Source of the DNA: CAZLPZ01 sp964607245
GTDB taxonomy: Bacteria > Pseudomonadota > Alphaproteobacteria > Micavibrionales > Micavibrionaceae
NCBI GenBank assembly: GCA_964607245.1
Contig: CAZSIB010000002.1
Span: 62,001 to 126,000, forward strand
Length of the DNA: 64,000 nt
Direction: 5' to 3'
This document shows positions 25,660 to 35,468 of the stretch, piece after piece (positions within the stretch are counted from its first letter, which is position 1; each line of letters opens with the position of its first letter). The notes under the pieces are model-generated. The model made no database searches and was not told the DNA's origin. It saw only the letters and a program-made list of their open reading frames with translations. The translations under genes were made by a program, and so were the position numbers.

Positions 25660-26460
25660 ATGGCCGTACAAATTCATCCGACAGCAATTATCGACCCCGG
25701 CGCGCGGCTTGGGGTGGATGTGAATATTGGTCCCTATTGTATCGTGGGTCCGCGCGTGACCTTGGGCGACCGGGTTGTGTTGCGCGCGCATGTGGTTCTC
25801 GATGGCCAGACCTCGATTGGGGCCGATACCGTTGTGCATCCTTTTGCCTCGATCGGCGGGCAGCCCCAGGATTTAAAATATCACGGCGAAGAGTCGTCGC
25901 TCGACATTGGCACGCATAACACGATCCGCGAATATGTGACTATGCATCCGGGGACAGAAGGCGGAAACCGCGTGACGCGTGTCGGGTCGCATTCTTTATT
26001 TATGGTGGGCGTGCATATTGCCCATGATTGTACTGTGGGCGATCACGTGGTCATGGCGAACCAAGCGACGCTCGCGGGTCATGTCAGTATTGGGGATCAC
26101 GCGATTATTGGAGGGCTGTCCGCTGTCCATCAATTTGTGCGGATCGGATCTTATGCCATTATTGGCGGCATGTCGGGGGTCGAAAGTGATGTGATCCCCT
26201 TTGGCCGGGTCAAGGGCGAACGCGCATTCCTTGCGGGTCTGAACCTGATTGGCCTTGAACGCAACGGGTTTAATAAGGATCAAATCAAGGTCTTACAACG
26301 CGCCTTTAACCAGATGTTTGGGGATGAAGGCACGATGGAGCAGCGGCTTGAGACTGTTGCAGGTGATTTTGCAAATGATCCTCTGGTCACGCAAATTGTC
26401 GATTTTGCGCGTGCAAAGACAAAGTTTCCGCTATGCCAGCCCCAGAAAAAAGCGGCCTAA
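25660..26460 (+). CDS. lpxA: UDP-N-acetylglucosamine O-acyltransferase LpxA
   Basis: First step of lipid A synthesis. A left-handed beta helix begins IHPTAIIDPGARLG. The catalytic His lies in HIAHDCTVGDH, and the segment IIGGLSAVHQFVRIGSYA is typical. A helical C-terminal domain includes LNLIGLERNGF. The length of 266 is normal. It lies 12 bases after fabZ and overlaps lpxI by 28 bases. Confidence 0.96.
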   Translation: MAVQIHPTAIIDPGARLGVDVNIGPYCIVGPRVTLGDRVVLRAHVVLDGQTSIGADTVVHPFASIGGQPQDLKYHGEESSLDIGTHNTIREYVTMHPGTEGGNRVTRVGSHSLFMVGVHIAHDCTVGDHVVMANQATLAGHVSIGDHAIIGGLSAVHQFVRIGSYAIIGGMSGVESDVIPFGRVKGERAFLAGLNLIGLERNGFNKDQIKVLQRAFNQMFGDEGTMEQRLETVAGDFANDPLVTQIVDFARAKTKFPLCQPQKKAA

Positions 26461-27281
26461 ATCAAACGAACCGCGGCCCCGTCGGCATTATCGCTGGCGC
26501 GGGCGTATTGCCCTCCGCTTTGGCGACCGCATGTCAAAAATCCGGCCGCGGTGCGGTGATTGTTGTCCTCAAAGGCTTTGCGGATCCAGGCGCTTTTTCC
26601 TCTTTTCCGTCCTCTTTATTATCGATTGGTCAAGGGGCGCGGATGGTGCGGTTTTTTCGCGCGCATCAGGTGCGTGATATTGTCTTGATTGGCGCGGTGC
26701 GTCGGCCATCGCTTTTTGATGTGCGCCCTGATTGGTGGACGCTTTCACGTTTGGGCGGCATTCTTTTGCGTGGGAATCTTGGCGATGATGGGTTGCTGCG
26801 CGCGGTGCGCCGCGTTTTTGAAGCCGAAGGGTTTCAGATTTGCGGTGTGCATGACTTTCTGCCAGATTTACTCGCGCGGTCTGGGGCTCTTGGGGCGCAT
26901 ACACCGTCCTCAGACGCGATGCAGGATATCGTACGGGGGTTCACGGTGGCGGGCGCCTTGGGTCAAGTAGATGTTGGGCAATCGGTTGTCGTGCAGCAAG
27001 GCGTTGTTTTGGGGGTCGAGGCCGCGGAAGGCACAGCGGCGCTCATTGAACGCTGCGCAACATTAAAACGGTCTGGACCGGGGCCGGTTCTGGTGAAATC
27101 CGTGAAACCGAATCAAGACCGGGCGCTCGATTTACCCACGATCGGCCCGGATACCGTCCGGGCGGCCGTAAGTGCGGGATTCCAAGGCATTGCGGTGCAG
27201 GCGGGCAGTACGCTCATGGTCGATCCGGGTGAAATGGCTCATCTGGCCGATGCGGGGGGCTTGTTTGTTTGGGCCCAGTAA
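26433..27281 (+). CDS. lpxI: UDP-2,3-diacylglucosamine pyrophosphatase LpxI
   Basis: Hydrolyses UDP-2,3-diacylglucosamine to lipid X, the alphaproteobacterial replacement for LpxH. The N-terminal domain starts GPVGIIAGAGVLPSALA. The C-terminal catalytic domain carries GHTPSS-like GAHTPSS, VDVGQSVVVQQGVVLGVEAAEGT and LVKSVKPNQDRALDLPTIG, all family-typical. The length of 282 is normal. It starts inside the end of lpxA, which couples their translation. Confidence 0.94.
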   Translation: MPAPEKSGLNQTNRGPVGIIAGAGVLPSALATACQKSGRGAVIVVLKGFADPGAFSSFPSSLLSIGQGARMVRFFRAHQVRDIVLIGAVRRPSLFDVRPDWWTLSRLGGILLRGNLGDDGLLRAVRRVFEAEGFQICGVHDFLPDLLARSGALGAHTPSSDAMQDIVRGFTVAGALGQVDVGQSVVVQQGVVLGVEAAEGTAALIERCATLKRSGPGPVLVKSVKPNQDRALDLPTIGPDTVRAAVSAGFQGIAVQAGSTLMVDPGEMAHLADAGGLFVWAQ

Positions 27282-27332
27282 ATTTATACTTGTGATTAAG
27301 AATGCGTCTTAACCTGGATCGTTTAACCGCCG

Positions 27333-28499
27333 ATGCACCCGTTAAAAATATTTGTAATTGCTGGCGAGGCATCGGGAGATGTTTTGGGTGGCGCGATTTT
27401 GCAGGCGCTTTCCCACCATACGGACCGCTCGCTAGATATTCGCGGCATTGGTGGCGATGCGATGAAAGAGGCCGGGTTAAAAGGTTCGCTTGTCATCATG
27501 CGCGATCTGGCGGTCATGGGAATCGCCGAAGTTCTCCCTAAAATCCCTTTTTTATTGCGTACGATATCGCGCACGGTCCGCGCCGCCGAGGAATTTAAGC
27601 CCGATTTGGTGTTAAGCATCGATGCACCGGATTTATCCTTTCGCATACAAAAGAAATTGCGCGCGCGTGGAAATTTTCGGGGCAAGCAGATTCACGTGGT
27701 CGCCCCTTCCGTCTGGGCGTGGCGTCCGGACCGTGCGCGTCATATTGCAGGGTTTCTGGATGGCTTGATTTGTTTCTTTCCGTTTGAACCCCCTTATTTT
27801 ACCGCGCACGACCTCCCGGCGATTCACATGGGGCATCCGGCCATTAATACGCCCATTGCGTGGGCAGATCCTGCGCCTTTACGTCGCGCGCTCGATTTGG
27901 GAGAAGACACCCCAGTTGTGGGGATGTATCTGGGCAGTCGGGCGGGGTCGGTTGAACGCCACGCCGAAACATTTATCGAGGCGATCAATATCCTGGCGCG
28001 CGGATGTCCGGGGATGCGTGTGTTGGTCCCGACTTTTCCGGCCTATGCCGACCGGGTGCGCACCCTGTGTGCGGGATTAACCGTGCGGCATCATATTATG
28101 ACGGATCCGCTGTTGAAACCTGTCGCCATGCGGGCGTGCGACGCGGCCTTGGCGGTATCGGGGACGGTGGGGTTGGAACTGGCCATTGCAAATGTCCCGC
28201 ATGTGGTGGGGTATAGGATGAGTGGCCTCACCCATTTTATTGCGCGGCGTATGGTCAAAAAGGGCCAATTTGCGCATCTTGCGAATATTGTTTTGAATAA
28301 AATGGTCGTGCCCGAATGCGTTCAGGAGGACTGCACACCGGATCGTTTGGCCCAGGCGCTGTCGCCCATGATCTGGAATGAAGAGATGCGCGCGGCGCAG
28401 CGGGTCGCTTTTGCCGATGTGCGGCGCTTGATTGGGGCCGAAGATCAACAAAAACCGGCAGATAAAGCCGCCGAATTTATTTTGTCGTGTATTGGATAA
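27333..28499 (+). CDS. lpxB: Lipid-A-disaccharide synthase LpxB
   Basis: GT-B fold glycosyltransferase of family 19. It joins lipid X and UDP-diacylglucosamine into the lipid A disaccharide at the inner-membrane surface. Motifs are IFVIAGEASGDVLGG, SIDAPDLSF, VVAPSVWAW and the C-terminal donor-site region SGTVGLELA with VGYRMS. The length of 388 is typical. It ends the lipid A run and starts 51 bases after lpxI. Confidence 0.95.
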   Translation: MHPLKIFVIAGEASGDVLGGAILQALSHHTDRSLDIRGIGGDAMKEAGLKGSLVIMRDLAVMGIAEVLPKIPFLLRTISRTVRAAEEFKPDLVLSIDAPDLSFRIQKKLRARGNFRGKQIHVVAPSVWAWRPDRARHIAGFLDGLICFFPFEPPYFTAHDLPAIHMGHPAINTPIAWADPAPLRRALDLGEDTPVVGMYLGSRAGSVERHAETFIEAINILARGCPGMRVLVPTFPAYADRVRTLCAGLTVRHHIMTDPLLKPVAMRACDAALAVSGTVGLELAIANVPHVVGYRMSGLTHFIARRMVKKGQFAHLANIVLNKMVVPECVQEDCTPDRLAQALSPMIWNEEMRAAQRVAFADVRRLIGAEDQQKPADKAAEFILSCIG

Positions 28500-28511
28500 A
28501 GGAATAAATCG

Positions 28512-29573
28512 ATGCATATCAAACCGGGTGTGGTCACGGGGTCCGAATACCGTACGTTAGTTGCGGCCTGTAAGGCGGGGGGCTATGCCCTGCCGGCGGT
28601 GAACGTCGTGAATACATCCACGATCAATGCGGTGCTGGAATCTGCCGCAAAGAACAAAGCCGATGTTATTATTCAACTTTCAAACGGCGGCGCCGAATTT
28701 TTTGCAGGCAAGGGCCTCGCCGATTCATTCAAGGCGCGTGTCCTGGGTGCTGTGGCGGCGGCCCAGCATGTGCACTTACTTGCGGCGCAATACGGCGTGT
28801 GTGTGGTCCTTCATACCGATCATGCCAACCGAAAATTGCTGCCCTGGATTGATGCGTTGATTGCGCATAGTGAGGGGTATTTCGAGGCGACCAAGAAAAC
28901 CCTTTTTTCCTCCCATATGATTGATTTATCTGAGGAGTCGTTGTCGGATAACCTGACGACCTGCGCGCATTATCTGGAACGCCTCTCCCGCATCGATATG
29001 AGCCTTGAAATTGAACTGGGTGTGACGGGTGGTGAAGAGGACGGTGTGGGGTCGGACCATGTCGATAACGCGCGGCTTTATACGCAACCGGATGATGTGC
29101 TGGCCGCGTATAATTTGCTGGCCCCGCTCGGGCATTTTACGCTTGCGGCCAGTTTCGGGAATGTCCACGGCGTCTATGCGCCCGGAAATGTTCAGTTACG
29201 GCCTGAGATATTAAAAGCCTCGCAAGATATGGTTGCGCGGACGCATGGTCTTCACGGGCATCCCCTCGATCTGGTATTTCATGGGGGGTCGGGGTCGGAA
29301 AAAGCAAAGATTGCTGAGGCCATTTCGTACGGCGTTTTTAAGATGAATATTGATACGGATACGCAGTTTGCGTTTGCCGCGCCCGTTGGGGCGTATGTTG
29401 CAGCGCACCAAGCGGCGTTTATCCATCAGGTTGATCCCGTGACGAATCAGCCGTACAAAAAAGAATACGATCCGCGCACTTGGCTTCGGCTTGGGGAGCT
29501 CGGGGTCGTTGACCGGTTGACCGAGGCGTTTCATGATTTGGGCGCGACAGGTCGAACGCTTGCACGAATGTAA
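28512..29573 (+). CDS. fbaA: Class II fructose-bisphosphate aldolase
   Basis: Zinc-dependent cleavage or formation of fructose-1,6-bisphosphate in glycolysis and gluconeogenesis. Features are LPAVNVVNTSTINAVLESA, the zinc and catalytic segment HTDHANRKLLPW, the ELGVTGGEEDGV loop, FGNVHGVYAPGN and LVFHGGSGS phosphate site, and the NIDTDTQFA motif. At 353 residues it belongs to the E. coli FbaA (class IIA) subgroup. It starts 12 bases after lpxB and may share its transcript. Confidence 0.95.
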   Translation: MHIKPGVVTGSEYRTLVAACKAGGYALPAVNVVNTSTINAVLESAAKNKADVIIQLSNGGAEFFAGKGLADSFKARVLGAVAAAQHVHLLAAQYGVCVVLHTDHANRKLLPWIDALIAHSEGYFEATKKTLFSSHMIDLSEESLSDNLTTCAHYLERLSRIDMSLEIELGVTGGEEDGVGSDHVDNARLYTQPDDVLAAYNLLAPLGHFTLAASFGNVHGVYAPGNVQLRPEILKASQDMVARTHGLHGHPLDLVFHGGSGSEKAKIAEAISYGVFKMNIDTDTQFAFAAPVGAYVAAHQAAFIHQVDPVTNQPYKKEYDPRTWLRLGELGVVDRLTEAFHDLGATGRTLARM

Positions 29574-29595
29574 TCTGCGAATGAGGGGGAAAATC

Positions 29596-29814
29596 ATGCC
29601 GCATGATGAGATCGAGGAAATGATGACCACGATGTGTCGTCTTCAACAAGACTGGATGCGCGCCTGTATGGGCGCGTTTTTATTTGGGAAACTTCCATCA
29701 CCTTATCGCATGGATCCGCGGGTCGGTGTGGGTGTTGCCGTGGATACCTGCCGTCGTTTGGATCATGCTGTTAAAATAGGGCAGCAGATATTGGGCTGTA
29801 CACCGTCGAGATAA
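29596..29814 (+). CDS. Small protein of unknown function (72 aa)
   Basis: I do not recognise this protein. The sequence starts MPHDEIEEMMTTMCRLQQDWM, continues with an amphipathic helix (ACMGAFLFGKL), and ends QQILGCTPSR. It has three cysteines and many methionines. GAGGGGG lies 7 bases before the ATG at 29596, which I prefer to in-frame starts inside fbaA. It lies 22 bases after fbaA, so it is probably co-transcribed. Confidence 0.55.
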   Translation: MPHDEIEEMMTTMCRLQQDWMRACMGAFLFGKLPSPYRMDPRVGVGVAVDTCRRLDHAVKIGQQILGCTPSR

Positions 29815-29826
29815 AGTTTTTGGATG

Positions 29827-31497
29827 TTAGGCACAAATCGTGCGCATATCGGCCATCACCTGGGCGTGGGTGCCATACGCGAGGGGAAGAATTTGATCCA
29901 CATAAAACTGGGCCGCAAGGCGCATATCGTCGGGGGCTTCTTTGATCCGGCACGCGCGCGCCATCATGTCCCCACCCATGACGATCCCGAGTAAATGCAA
30001 ATACGGCGTGGCGTAGGCCCCCATCATATCGGGATCATCCGCGCTTGTTTGAATGACCCGCGCCGTGGCGGAGGTAACCAAATCGAGATAGGGGGAAAGG
30101 TCTGGCGTTGATTTCCGTGCGGCGTCGATCCAAGCGGCCAGGGTTGCGCCCTTATTTTTGATGATCTTCCGGCCGACGAGATCGAGCGCCTGAATCCCGT
30201 TGGTCCCTTCATAAATCGGCAGAATACGCGCGTCACGGACATATTGCGCGACACCTGTTTCTTCGACATATCCCATGCCGCCATGGATTTGAAGCCCAAT
30301 GGACGTCACCTGCTGGGCGATTTCCGTTCCCCATCCTTTGACAATCGGGGTCAAAAGTTCAACAAGTTCTTGTGCGCCATTCACGCCAGCGGCCGCATCA
30401 TCCAAGGCACGCGCCGCGCGATAGGTCAGCGCGCGGGCCCCGTGTGTCAGGGCCTGCATGGTGAGGAGCATCCGCCGCACATCCGTATGATGCGCAATGG
30501 GCCCCTCTTGCCCGGTCTTGCTGTGGCGACCTTGCACGCGGGCGCTTGCATAAATGGTTGCGGCTTGTACCGCCCGTTCGGCAATCGCCACACCCTGAAG
30601 ACCAACAGACAGCCGTGCATTATTCATCATCGTGAACATGTATTTCAGGCCGTCGTTTTCTTGACCTACAATCTCGCCGGTTGCCCCGCCTGCATCTCCA
30701 TAAACCAACGTGCAGGTGGGAGAAGCATGAATCCCCAATTTGTGTTCAACCGATACGCACGTGACATCGTTCTGTACGCCACATGATCCATCTGGGTTCA
30801 CCATAAATTTGGGCACAATAAATAATGAAATACCCTTGGGGCCAGCGGGTGCGCCCGCGACGCGGGCCAGAACCAGATGGATGATGTTATCCGCCATATC
30901 GTGGTCGCCATAGGTGATAAAAATCTTTTGGCCAAAGATTTTATAAGTTCCATCAGGTTGTTTTTCCGCGCGCGCGCGAATGGCCCCCAGATCCGACCCG
31001 GCCTGCGGTTCGGTTAGGTTCATCGTCCCGGTCCACATCCCCGAGATCAGGGAAGGAAGATAACGCTGTTTTTGCGCATCGGATCCGTGATGCAAAATCG
31101 CCTCAACCGCACCCTGGTTCAAGAGGGGGCACAGACCAAAAGAAAGACTGGCCGCTTGCCACATTTCTTGGACGGGAAAAGCCGCGGCCCACGGCAATCC
31201 CTGGCCGCCGTAATTTTTGGGGAAGGGGACGGCGTTCCATCCGGCATCGACATACGCGCGGTAGGCGTCCCGAAAACCGGGGGCCGTGTTGACCGTGCCA
31301 TTTGCCCACACCGCGCCGTGCTTGTCCCCAGAGGCGTTTAAGGGGGCAATCACACTGCTTGCGAATTTTCCGGCTTCGTCCAGAACGGCGGAGAGCGTTT
31401 CTAAATCCAGACGGGTTGCTGACGCGCCCGCCTCATACCCGACCAAATGTTTGAGGGTGAACAGCATCACATCACGGGGGGGCGTATAATCGGGCAT
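29827..31497 (-). CDS. Acyl-CoA dehydrogenase (DmdC-like long form)
   Basis: FAD enzyme that introduces the alpha-beta double bond in acyl-CoA. The N-terminal helical domain is followed by the middle beta domain with WTGTMNLTEPQAGSDLGAIRA (FAD site) and the C-terminal helical domain. GIQIHGGMGY-like IGLQIHGGMGYVEETGVAQ and RILPIYEGTNGIQALDLVGRK are hallmarks. The extra C-terminal domain of about 110 residues gives 556 in total, like the 3-methylmercaptopropionyl-CoA dehydrogenase group. The physiological substrate cannot be assigned. It is monocistronic and convergent with the small gene after fbaA. Confidence 0.87.
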   Translation of the reverse strand: MPDYTPPRDVMLFTLKHLVGYEAGASATRLDLETLSAVLDEAGKFASSVIAPLNASGDKHGAVWANGTVNTAPGFRDAYRAYVDAGWNAVPFPKNYGGQGLPWAAAFPVQEMWQAASLSFGLCPLLNQGAVEAILHHGSDAQKQRYLPSLISGMWTGTMNLTEPQAGSDLGAIRARAEKQPDGTYKIFGQKIFITYGDHDMADNIIHLVLARVAGAPAGPKGISLFIVPKFMVNPDGSCGVQNDVTCVSVEHKLGIHASPTCTLVYGDAGGATGEIVGQENDGLKYMFTMMNNARLSVGLQGVAIAERAVQAATIYASARVQGRHSKTGQEGPIAHHTDVRRMLLTMQALTHGARALTYRAARALDDAAAGVNGAQELVELLTPIVKGWGTEIAQQVTSIGLQIHGGMGYVEETGVAQYVRDARILPIYEGTNGIQALDLVGRKIIKNKGATLAAWIDAARKSTPDLSPYLDLVTSATARVIQTSADDPDMMGAYATPYLHLLGIVMGGDMMARACRIKEAPDDMRLAAQFYVDQILPLAYGTHAQVMADMRTICA

Positions 31498-31610
31498 GGC
31501 GAAAAACCTAAAGATCAGGGCGGGGCAGACGACCCTTATTTTAACCGACGATTTACGAATTAAATCTTAATACACCTCTATTGGCACAGGGCTTGCAAAT
31601 CCTTCCCATC

Positions 31611-32732
31611 ATGACTTCGTTTACGTCCCTGGGCCGTGCAGGTCCGCCGCCTCTTGATCTTGTCCCGATGCACAGCATGTCCGCGTCGTCGGGGGTTCAG
31701 CGTGCGATTGCGCGGGCGAGTGAAAAAACGGGCGTGGATTTTTCTTATCTTATGGATAAAGCTCAAGTTGAGAGCAGTATGAACCCCACCGCCCAAGCCA
31801 AGAACAGCTCGGCCACCGGGCTTTATCAATTCGTGGAAAGTACCTGGCTCCAAATGGTCCGCGATCATGGACATAAATACGGCCTTGGGGGGTATGCGGA
31901 ATGTATTGACCGCAGTTGCCATGTCAAAAACCCGCGCGTCCGTCAGGCAATTTTGGATTTACGCGAAGACCCGGAAACATCCGCCTATATGGCGGCGGAA
32001 TATGCGGCACAAAATGCCGATATTTTAAAGTCTCGGATCGGCGGCAATGTCGATATTGGCAAGACCGAATTATATCTGGCGCATTTCCTGGGCCCGGGCG
32101 GGGCGACAAAATTCATTCAGGCCATGGAACGCAATCCACATGCGCGTGCGGCCCAGATTTTCTCAAATGAAGCGCGCGTGAACCGCGATGTGTTCTTTAA
32201 CCCGGAAACGGGCCGCGCCCGGACCTTGGCCCAGATTTATGACCGCTTTGCCGCGCGGTTTAATGAGATAACGCCACCCGATAAGGAAGGGGATATTCCC
32301 ATGTCAAACCCATCATCGTTACGCCCCGCGCGGTACTACAAGGGCGTTGTACCGCTCCAAAAGCCCGAGCAAGCCGCCGATCTGGCGCAAACGGGTGCGC
32401 TTCCGGTGTCTGTTCCGGCACACGGCATCATGTCACGTGCAAGCGCCAACCAAAACCAGGCGCACGAAAATCTGTGGGTTGAAGGAACCCCCATTGCCAA
32501 TCTTGCGCCTGAATTTATTGAACAGCTTTTGGCGGCGCCCCCGCGTTTATTTGACGCGGGCGCCGGGGCGCTTCAGCAGACAGCGAAAACGGATGCGACG
32601 CAAGCCCAGCGAGCTGTGGCGCTTGCCGAAAAAACGATGACGCATGTTGCGACAACATCGATGCATCAGTCGGCTCTGCTGGTTCTGGCCCAGAATTTCG
32701 CGCATGAAGATAGAGATCGGTATAACGATTAA
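31611..32732 (+). CDS. Lytic-transglycosylase-like murein enzyme
   Basis: An SLT-like lysozyme fold occupies about residues 30-200: VDFSYLMDKAQVESSMNPTAQAKNSSATGLYQFVESTW. The Glu of QVESS is the expected catalytic acid, and the GLYQF motif is typical. A C-terminal half of about 150 residues, with no clear domain, is Ala/Gln-rich. There is no clear signal peptide from the ATG at 31611 (MTSFTSLGRAG), so export may be by an unusual route or the start may differ. The 10 codons upstream begin at TTG and look spurious. It is next to an amidase, suggesting a local cell-wall role. Confidence 0.75.
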   Translation: MTSFTSLGRAGPPPLDLVPMHSMSASSGVQRAIARASEKTGVDFSYLMDKAQVESSMNPTAQAKNSSATGLYQFVESTWLQMVRDHGHKYGLGGYAECIDRSCHVKNPRVRQAILDLREDPETSAYMAAEYAAQNADILKSRIGGNVDIGKTELYLAHFLGPGGATKFIQAMERNPHARAAQIFSNEARVNRDVFFNPETGRARTLAQIYDRFAARFNEITPPDKEGDIPMSNPSSLRPARYYKGVVPLQKPEQAADLAQTGALPVSVPAHGIMSRASANQNQAHENLWVEGTPIANLAPEFIEQLLAAPPRLFDAGAGALQQTAKTDATQAQRAVALAEKTMTHVATTSMHQSALLVLAQNFAHEDRDRYND

Positions 32733-32771
32733 AATTTAAGGTCTCCTCCGAATCGGTATAGACTGAAACGG

Positions 32772-33509
32772 ATGACCTTATATATCGAACAACTCTCCTC
32801 GCCCAATTGCGAACCGCGCGGCGGGGGCAAGATCCCGCGCTATCTCATCCTTCATTATACGGGATGCGATGCTGCGTCTGCGGAGGCGCGTTTTATGGAC
32901 GGGGCGCCGGATCAACCTGGTGGGCGCTTATCCACGCATTACATGGTGCATGAAAACGGGCATGTGACGCAATTTGTCCACGAGAAAATGCGCGCGTGGC
33001 ACGCGGGCGCATCCTATTGGCGGGGAGAAACGGATATGAATTCGGCCTCGATTGGGATTGAAATTGAAAATTTGGGCGAATATGCCGACTACCCGTCCTT
33101 TGGCGTGGCGCAAATTCAGGCGGTTATTGATTTGTGCAAAGATATTTTACGTCGGAACAAGGCAATCACGCCCTTTGGGGTTTTGGGACATTCCGATATC
33201 GCGCCCGGACGGAAATTAGACCCGGGTCCCGCTTTTCCGTGGGCAATACTGGCCGCTCATGGTGTGGGGATTTTGCCGCGGGGTGGGGCAGGGGGCCTGG
33301 CCTCGGCCGATGCAGACGCGCAAGACCCGCGCGGGATTCGTAATTTACTCACCCGTGTCGGATATGCGCCCGATCAACAATGGCAAATTTGTTATGCGGC
33401 CTTTCGCGCCCATTATGCCCAAGATCTGGACCCTGACGATCACGGCGCGGCGTACCACCGCCTTCACGCCGTCGCGATTGCTGCACCGCCTGTTTTATCG
33501 ATGGCGTAA
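32772..33509 (+). CDS. N-acetylmuramoyl-L-alanine amidase, type 2 (AmiD-like)
   Basis: Zinc amidase that cuts the stem peptide from muramic acid. The Amidase_2 domain has LILHYTGCDAA (first zinc His), STHYMVHENGHVTQFV, WHAGASYWRGETDMNSASIGIEIEN and GHSDIAPGRKLDPGPAFPW (later zinc ligands). The C-terminal 75 residues resemble a small peptidoglycan-binding helical domain. There is no signal peptide, so a cytosolic anhydro-muropeptide amidase (AmpD-like recycling) is likely. It lies 39 bases after the transglycosylase-like gene. Confidence 0.9.
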   Translation: MTLYIEQLSSPNCEPRGGGKIPRYLILHYTGCDAASAEARFMDGAPDQPGGRLSTHYMVHENGHVTQFVHEKMRAWHAGASYWRGETDMNSASIGIEIENLGEYADYPSFGVAQIQAVIDLCKDILRRNKAITPFGVLGHSDIAPGRKLDPGPAFPWAILAAHGVGILPRGGAGGLASADADAQDPRGIRNLLTRVGYAPDQQWQICYAAFRAHYAQDLDPDDHGAAYHRLHAVAIAAPPVLSMA

Positions 33510-33558
33510 AACGTATAATTCTTTGAAAAATCAATGGGTTATAAGACGAATTAAAAAG

Positions 33559-33587
33559 TTGACATATTTTTATGTTATTGATATTGT
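33559..33587 (+). promoter_or_regulatory. Candidate promoter of the unknown 136-aa gene
   Basis: TTGACA (33559-33564) and TATTGT (33582-33587) have a 17-base spacer. The first 15 bases, TTGACATATTTTTAT, are identical to those of the minus-strand promoter at 57420-57448. Confidence 0.65.
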
Positions 33588-33619
33588 GGCTCACTTTAAA
33601 AAACAAAGGAGCACAATAC

Positions 33620-34030
33620 ATGAAAATAGGACCCATTCGTCGTACATGGTTTGACGCAATCCACAGATCCGGCCAAGTTATAAGCCTTGAGGCGCCGGGA
33701 TCCAACGATTCACTTTCAACGGCCCTCGGTCGAATTACTCAAGATTTACGCGACCATCCCGAAACTCGTGACGCATTTATCAGTCTGCGTCCAGATCAAG
33801 AGTATGGCGTTTCTGTGATCATGGGGGGAACCCGTGCAGATTTTCCGGCCTCATCGCCTGATGAACGCGGGTGCGCCTGTGCATTTGTTGACGCGATTGG
33901 ATATATACGCGAATTGCTGCAAACAGATGAGCAACGTGCGGCACTGGATGGTATTTTGATTAACCGTCTGAACGGACATCGACCAGAGCGTGCTCTTGCG
34001 GCGCAGGCCCAACTGAGAATGAATCCTTGA
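33620..34030 (+). CDS. Unknown soluble protein (136 aa)
   Basis: I do not recognise this protein. It is acidic, without membrane segments, and has two adjacent cysteines in RGCACAF. AAGGAG lies 9 bases before the ATG at 33620; in-frame codons upstream lie within the promoter region and are not used. It has its own promoter and terminator, so it is a stand-alone unit beside the amidase gene. Confidence 0.7.
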   Translation: MKIGPIRRTWFDAIHRSGQVISLEAPGSNDSLSTALGRITQDLRDHPETRDAFISLRPDQEYGVSVIMGGTRADFPASSPDERGCACAFVDAIGYIRELLQTDEQRAALDGILINRLNGHRPERALAAQAQLRMNP

Positions 34031-34055
34031 TGGCCATTGCCTTGGTATAAAGAAA

Positions 34056-34085
34056 AGCCGCCCCTTTAAAAAGGGACGGCTTTTT
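34056..34085 (+). terminator. Intrinsic terminator of the unknown 136-aa gene
   Basis: AGCCGCCCCTTT pairs with AAAGGGACGGCT (one C/A mismatch), ending in TTTTT, 26 bases after the stop. Confidence 0.75.
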
Positions 34086-34118
34086 GTAGAGCGTGTTTCT
34101 CTTGGAATGAAGATAAAA

Positions 34119-34940
34119 TTACGTCCGGGGTTGGGGTGGAATGCCACAAACCTGAACCGATCCGCGTGGATCTTGATGTGAAACACCCGGCCAGTCACTA
34201 TATTTCCAAACAGTCCGTGTGGTTTCTGTTCCTGTCGTTCCTGCAAACGCAAAGCCGCGCGTTACCTTTTGTTGTTGCTCGGTCATCCCCGGGTTTTGAG
34301 AAGCCTGCGCCGCCCGCCAGGCATCTCGGGCCTCACGGATGGCGCTCGCGCGATCTCGAAATGGTTTTGCCTTTTCTCTGTTCCGGCGTGCATTCCGTAA
34401 AGATTTAGGGCCGTAATAGAAAGGAGCGAGGAGTGCAGAAAGCCCAAAGATAAAACAGAGTCCTTCAACAATATTATCTCGTGCATAGCGCCAAGGAACA
34501 GCACTTTGTGCGATCTCTTTTTTCTTCTTTTCGACGCAATATTCGACGACTTCGCTCTGACGGATTTGAACGTCCTGGCCGGATCGTAAGGTCTTTTCCG
34601 CATGAACTAAAAGCGGTTTGATGTAATCCAAATCTTTCTTGCAGGATTCTTGGGCCGCCGCCAAGGTTTCAGGGGTTGCGGCAATGGCGGCCCGGCGCGC
34701 GTTTGTGTCGGATTCCAAGCGATTGTGCAATGCATTGATGCCAAAAGCGCAGGCCAGAAAGACAGGGGCCAAAGCAAAAGAAATGATTCCTGTTTTTTTG
34801 TTATCTGCAGCTTTACTTTCTAAAAGATAAGCTCTGTAGCGTGCGTTTTTGTAATACGCGCGTATAGCCCGCGGGTTCATTCCCCCGGTTCTTATATCGT
34901 TCAGTGTTCTTTGAAAAGAATCACTAAATTCTGTGCTCAT
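34119..34940 (-). CDS. Unknown membrane protein (273 aa)
   Basis: I do not recognise this protein. A 45-residue cytosolic N terminus is followed by a hydrophobic helix at about 50-68 (GIISFALAPVFLACAFGI). A roughly 80-residue charged domain comes next, with two cysteines (ESCKKDLDY and VEYCVEKKKKE). A second helix at about 157-175 (GLCFIFGLSALLAPFYYG) follows, then a long basic, Arg- and Lys-rich tail. The charged middle would face the periplasm. GGGAGG lies 5 bases before the ATG. It has its own TTGACG promoter. Confidence 0.7.
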   Translation of the reverse strand: MSTEFSDSFQRTLNDIRTGGMNPRAIRAYYKNARYRAYLLESKAADNKKTGIISFALAPVFLACAFGINALHNRLESDTNARRAAIAATPETLAAAQESCKKDLDYIKPLLVHAEKTLRSGQDVQIRQSEVVEYCVEKKKKEIAQSAVPWRYARDNIVEGLCFIFGLSALLAPFYYGPKSLRNARRNREKAKPFRDRASAIREARDAWRAAQASQNPGMTEQQQKVTRGFAFAGTTGTETTRTVWKYSDWPGVSHQDPRGSVQVCGIPPQPRT

Positions 34941-34977
34941 AACGGCCTCCCTTGTGGTCTTTTGTCACATAAAGTCG

Positions 34978-35006
34978 GTTTTATCTCCCAAAAATACTTA
35001 CGTCAA
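34978..35006 (-). promoter_or_regulatory. Candidate promoter of the 273-aa membrane protein
   Basis: Minus strand TTGACG (35001-35006) and TAAAAC (34978-34983) have a 17-base spacer, 38 bases before the ATG. It is divergent from rnpB, whose own -10 (TATAAC, 35039-35044) lies on the plus strand. Confidence 0.5.
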
Positions 35007-35052
35007 CAAAATTCTTTCCTTTTGTCTGAAAACCCTGATATAACTCCAATTA

Positions 35053-35450
<398 letters not shown>

Positions 35451-35468
35451 TATTTTTATGGGCGGTCA

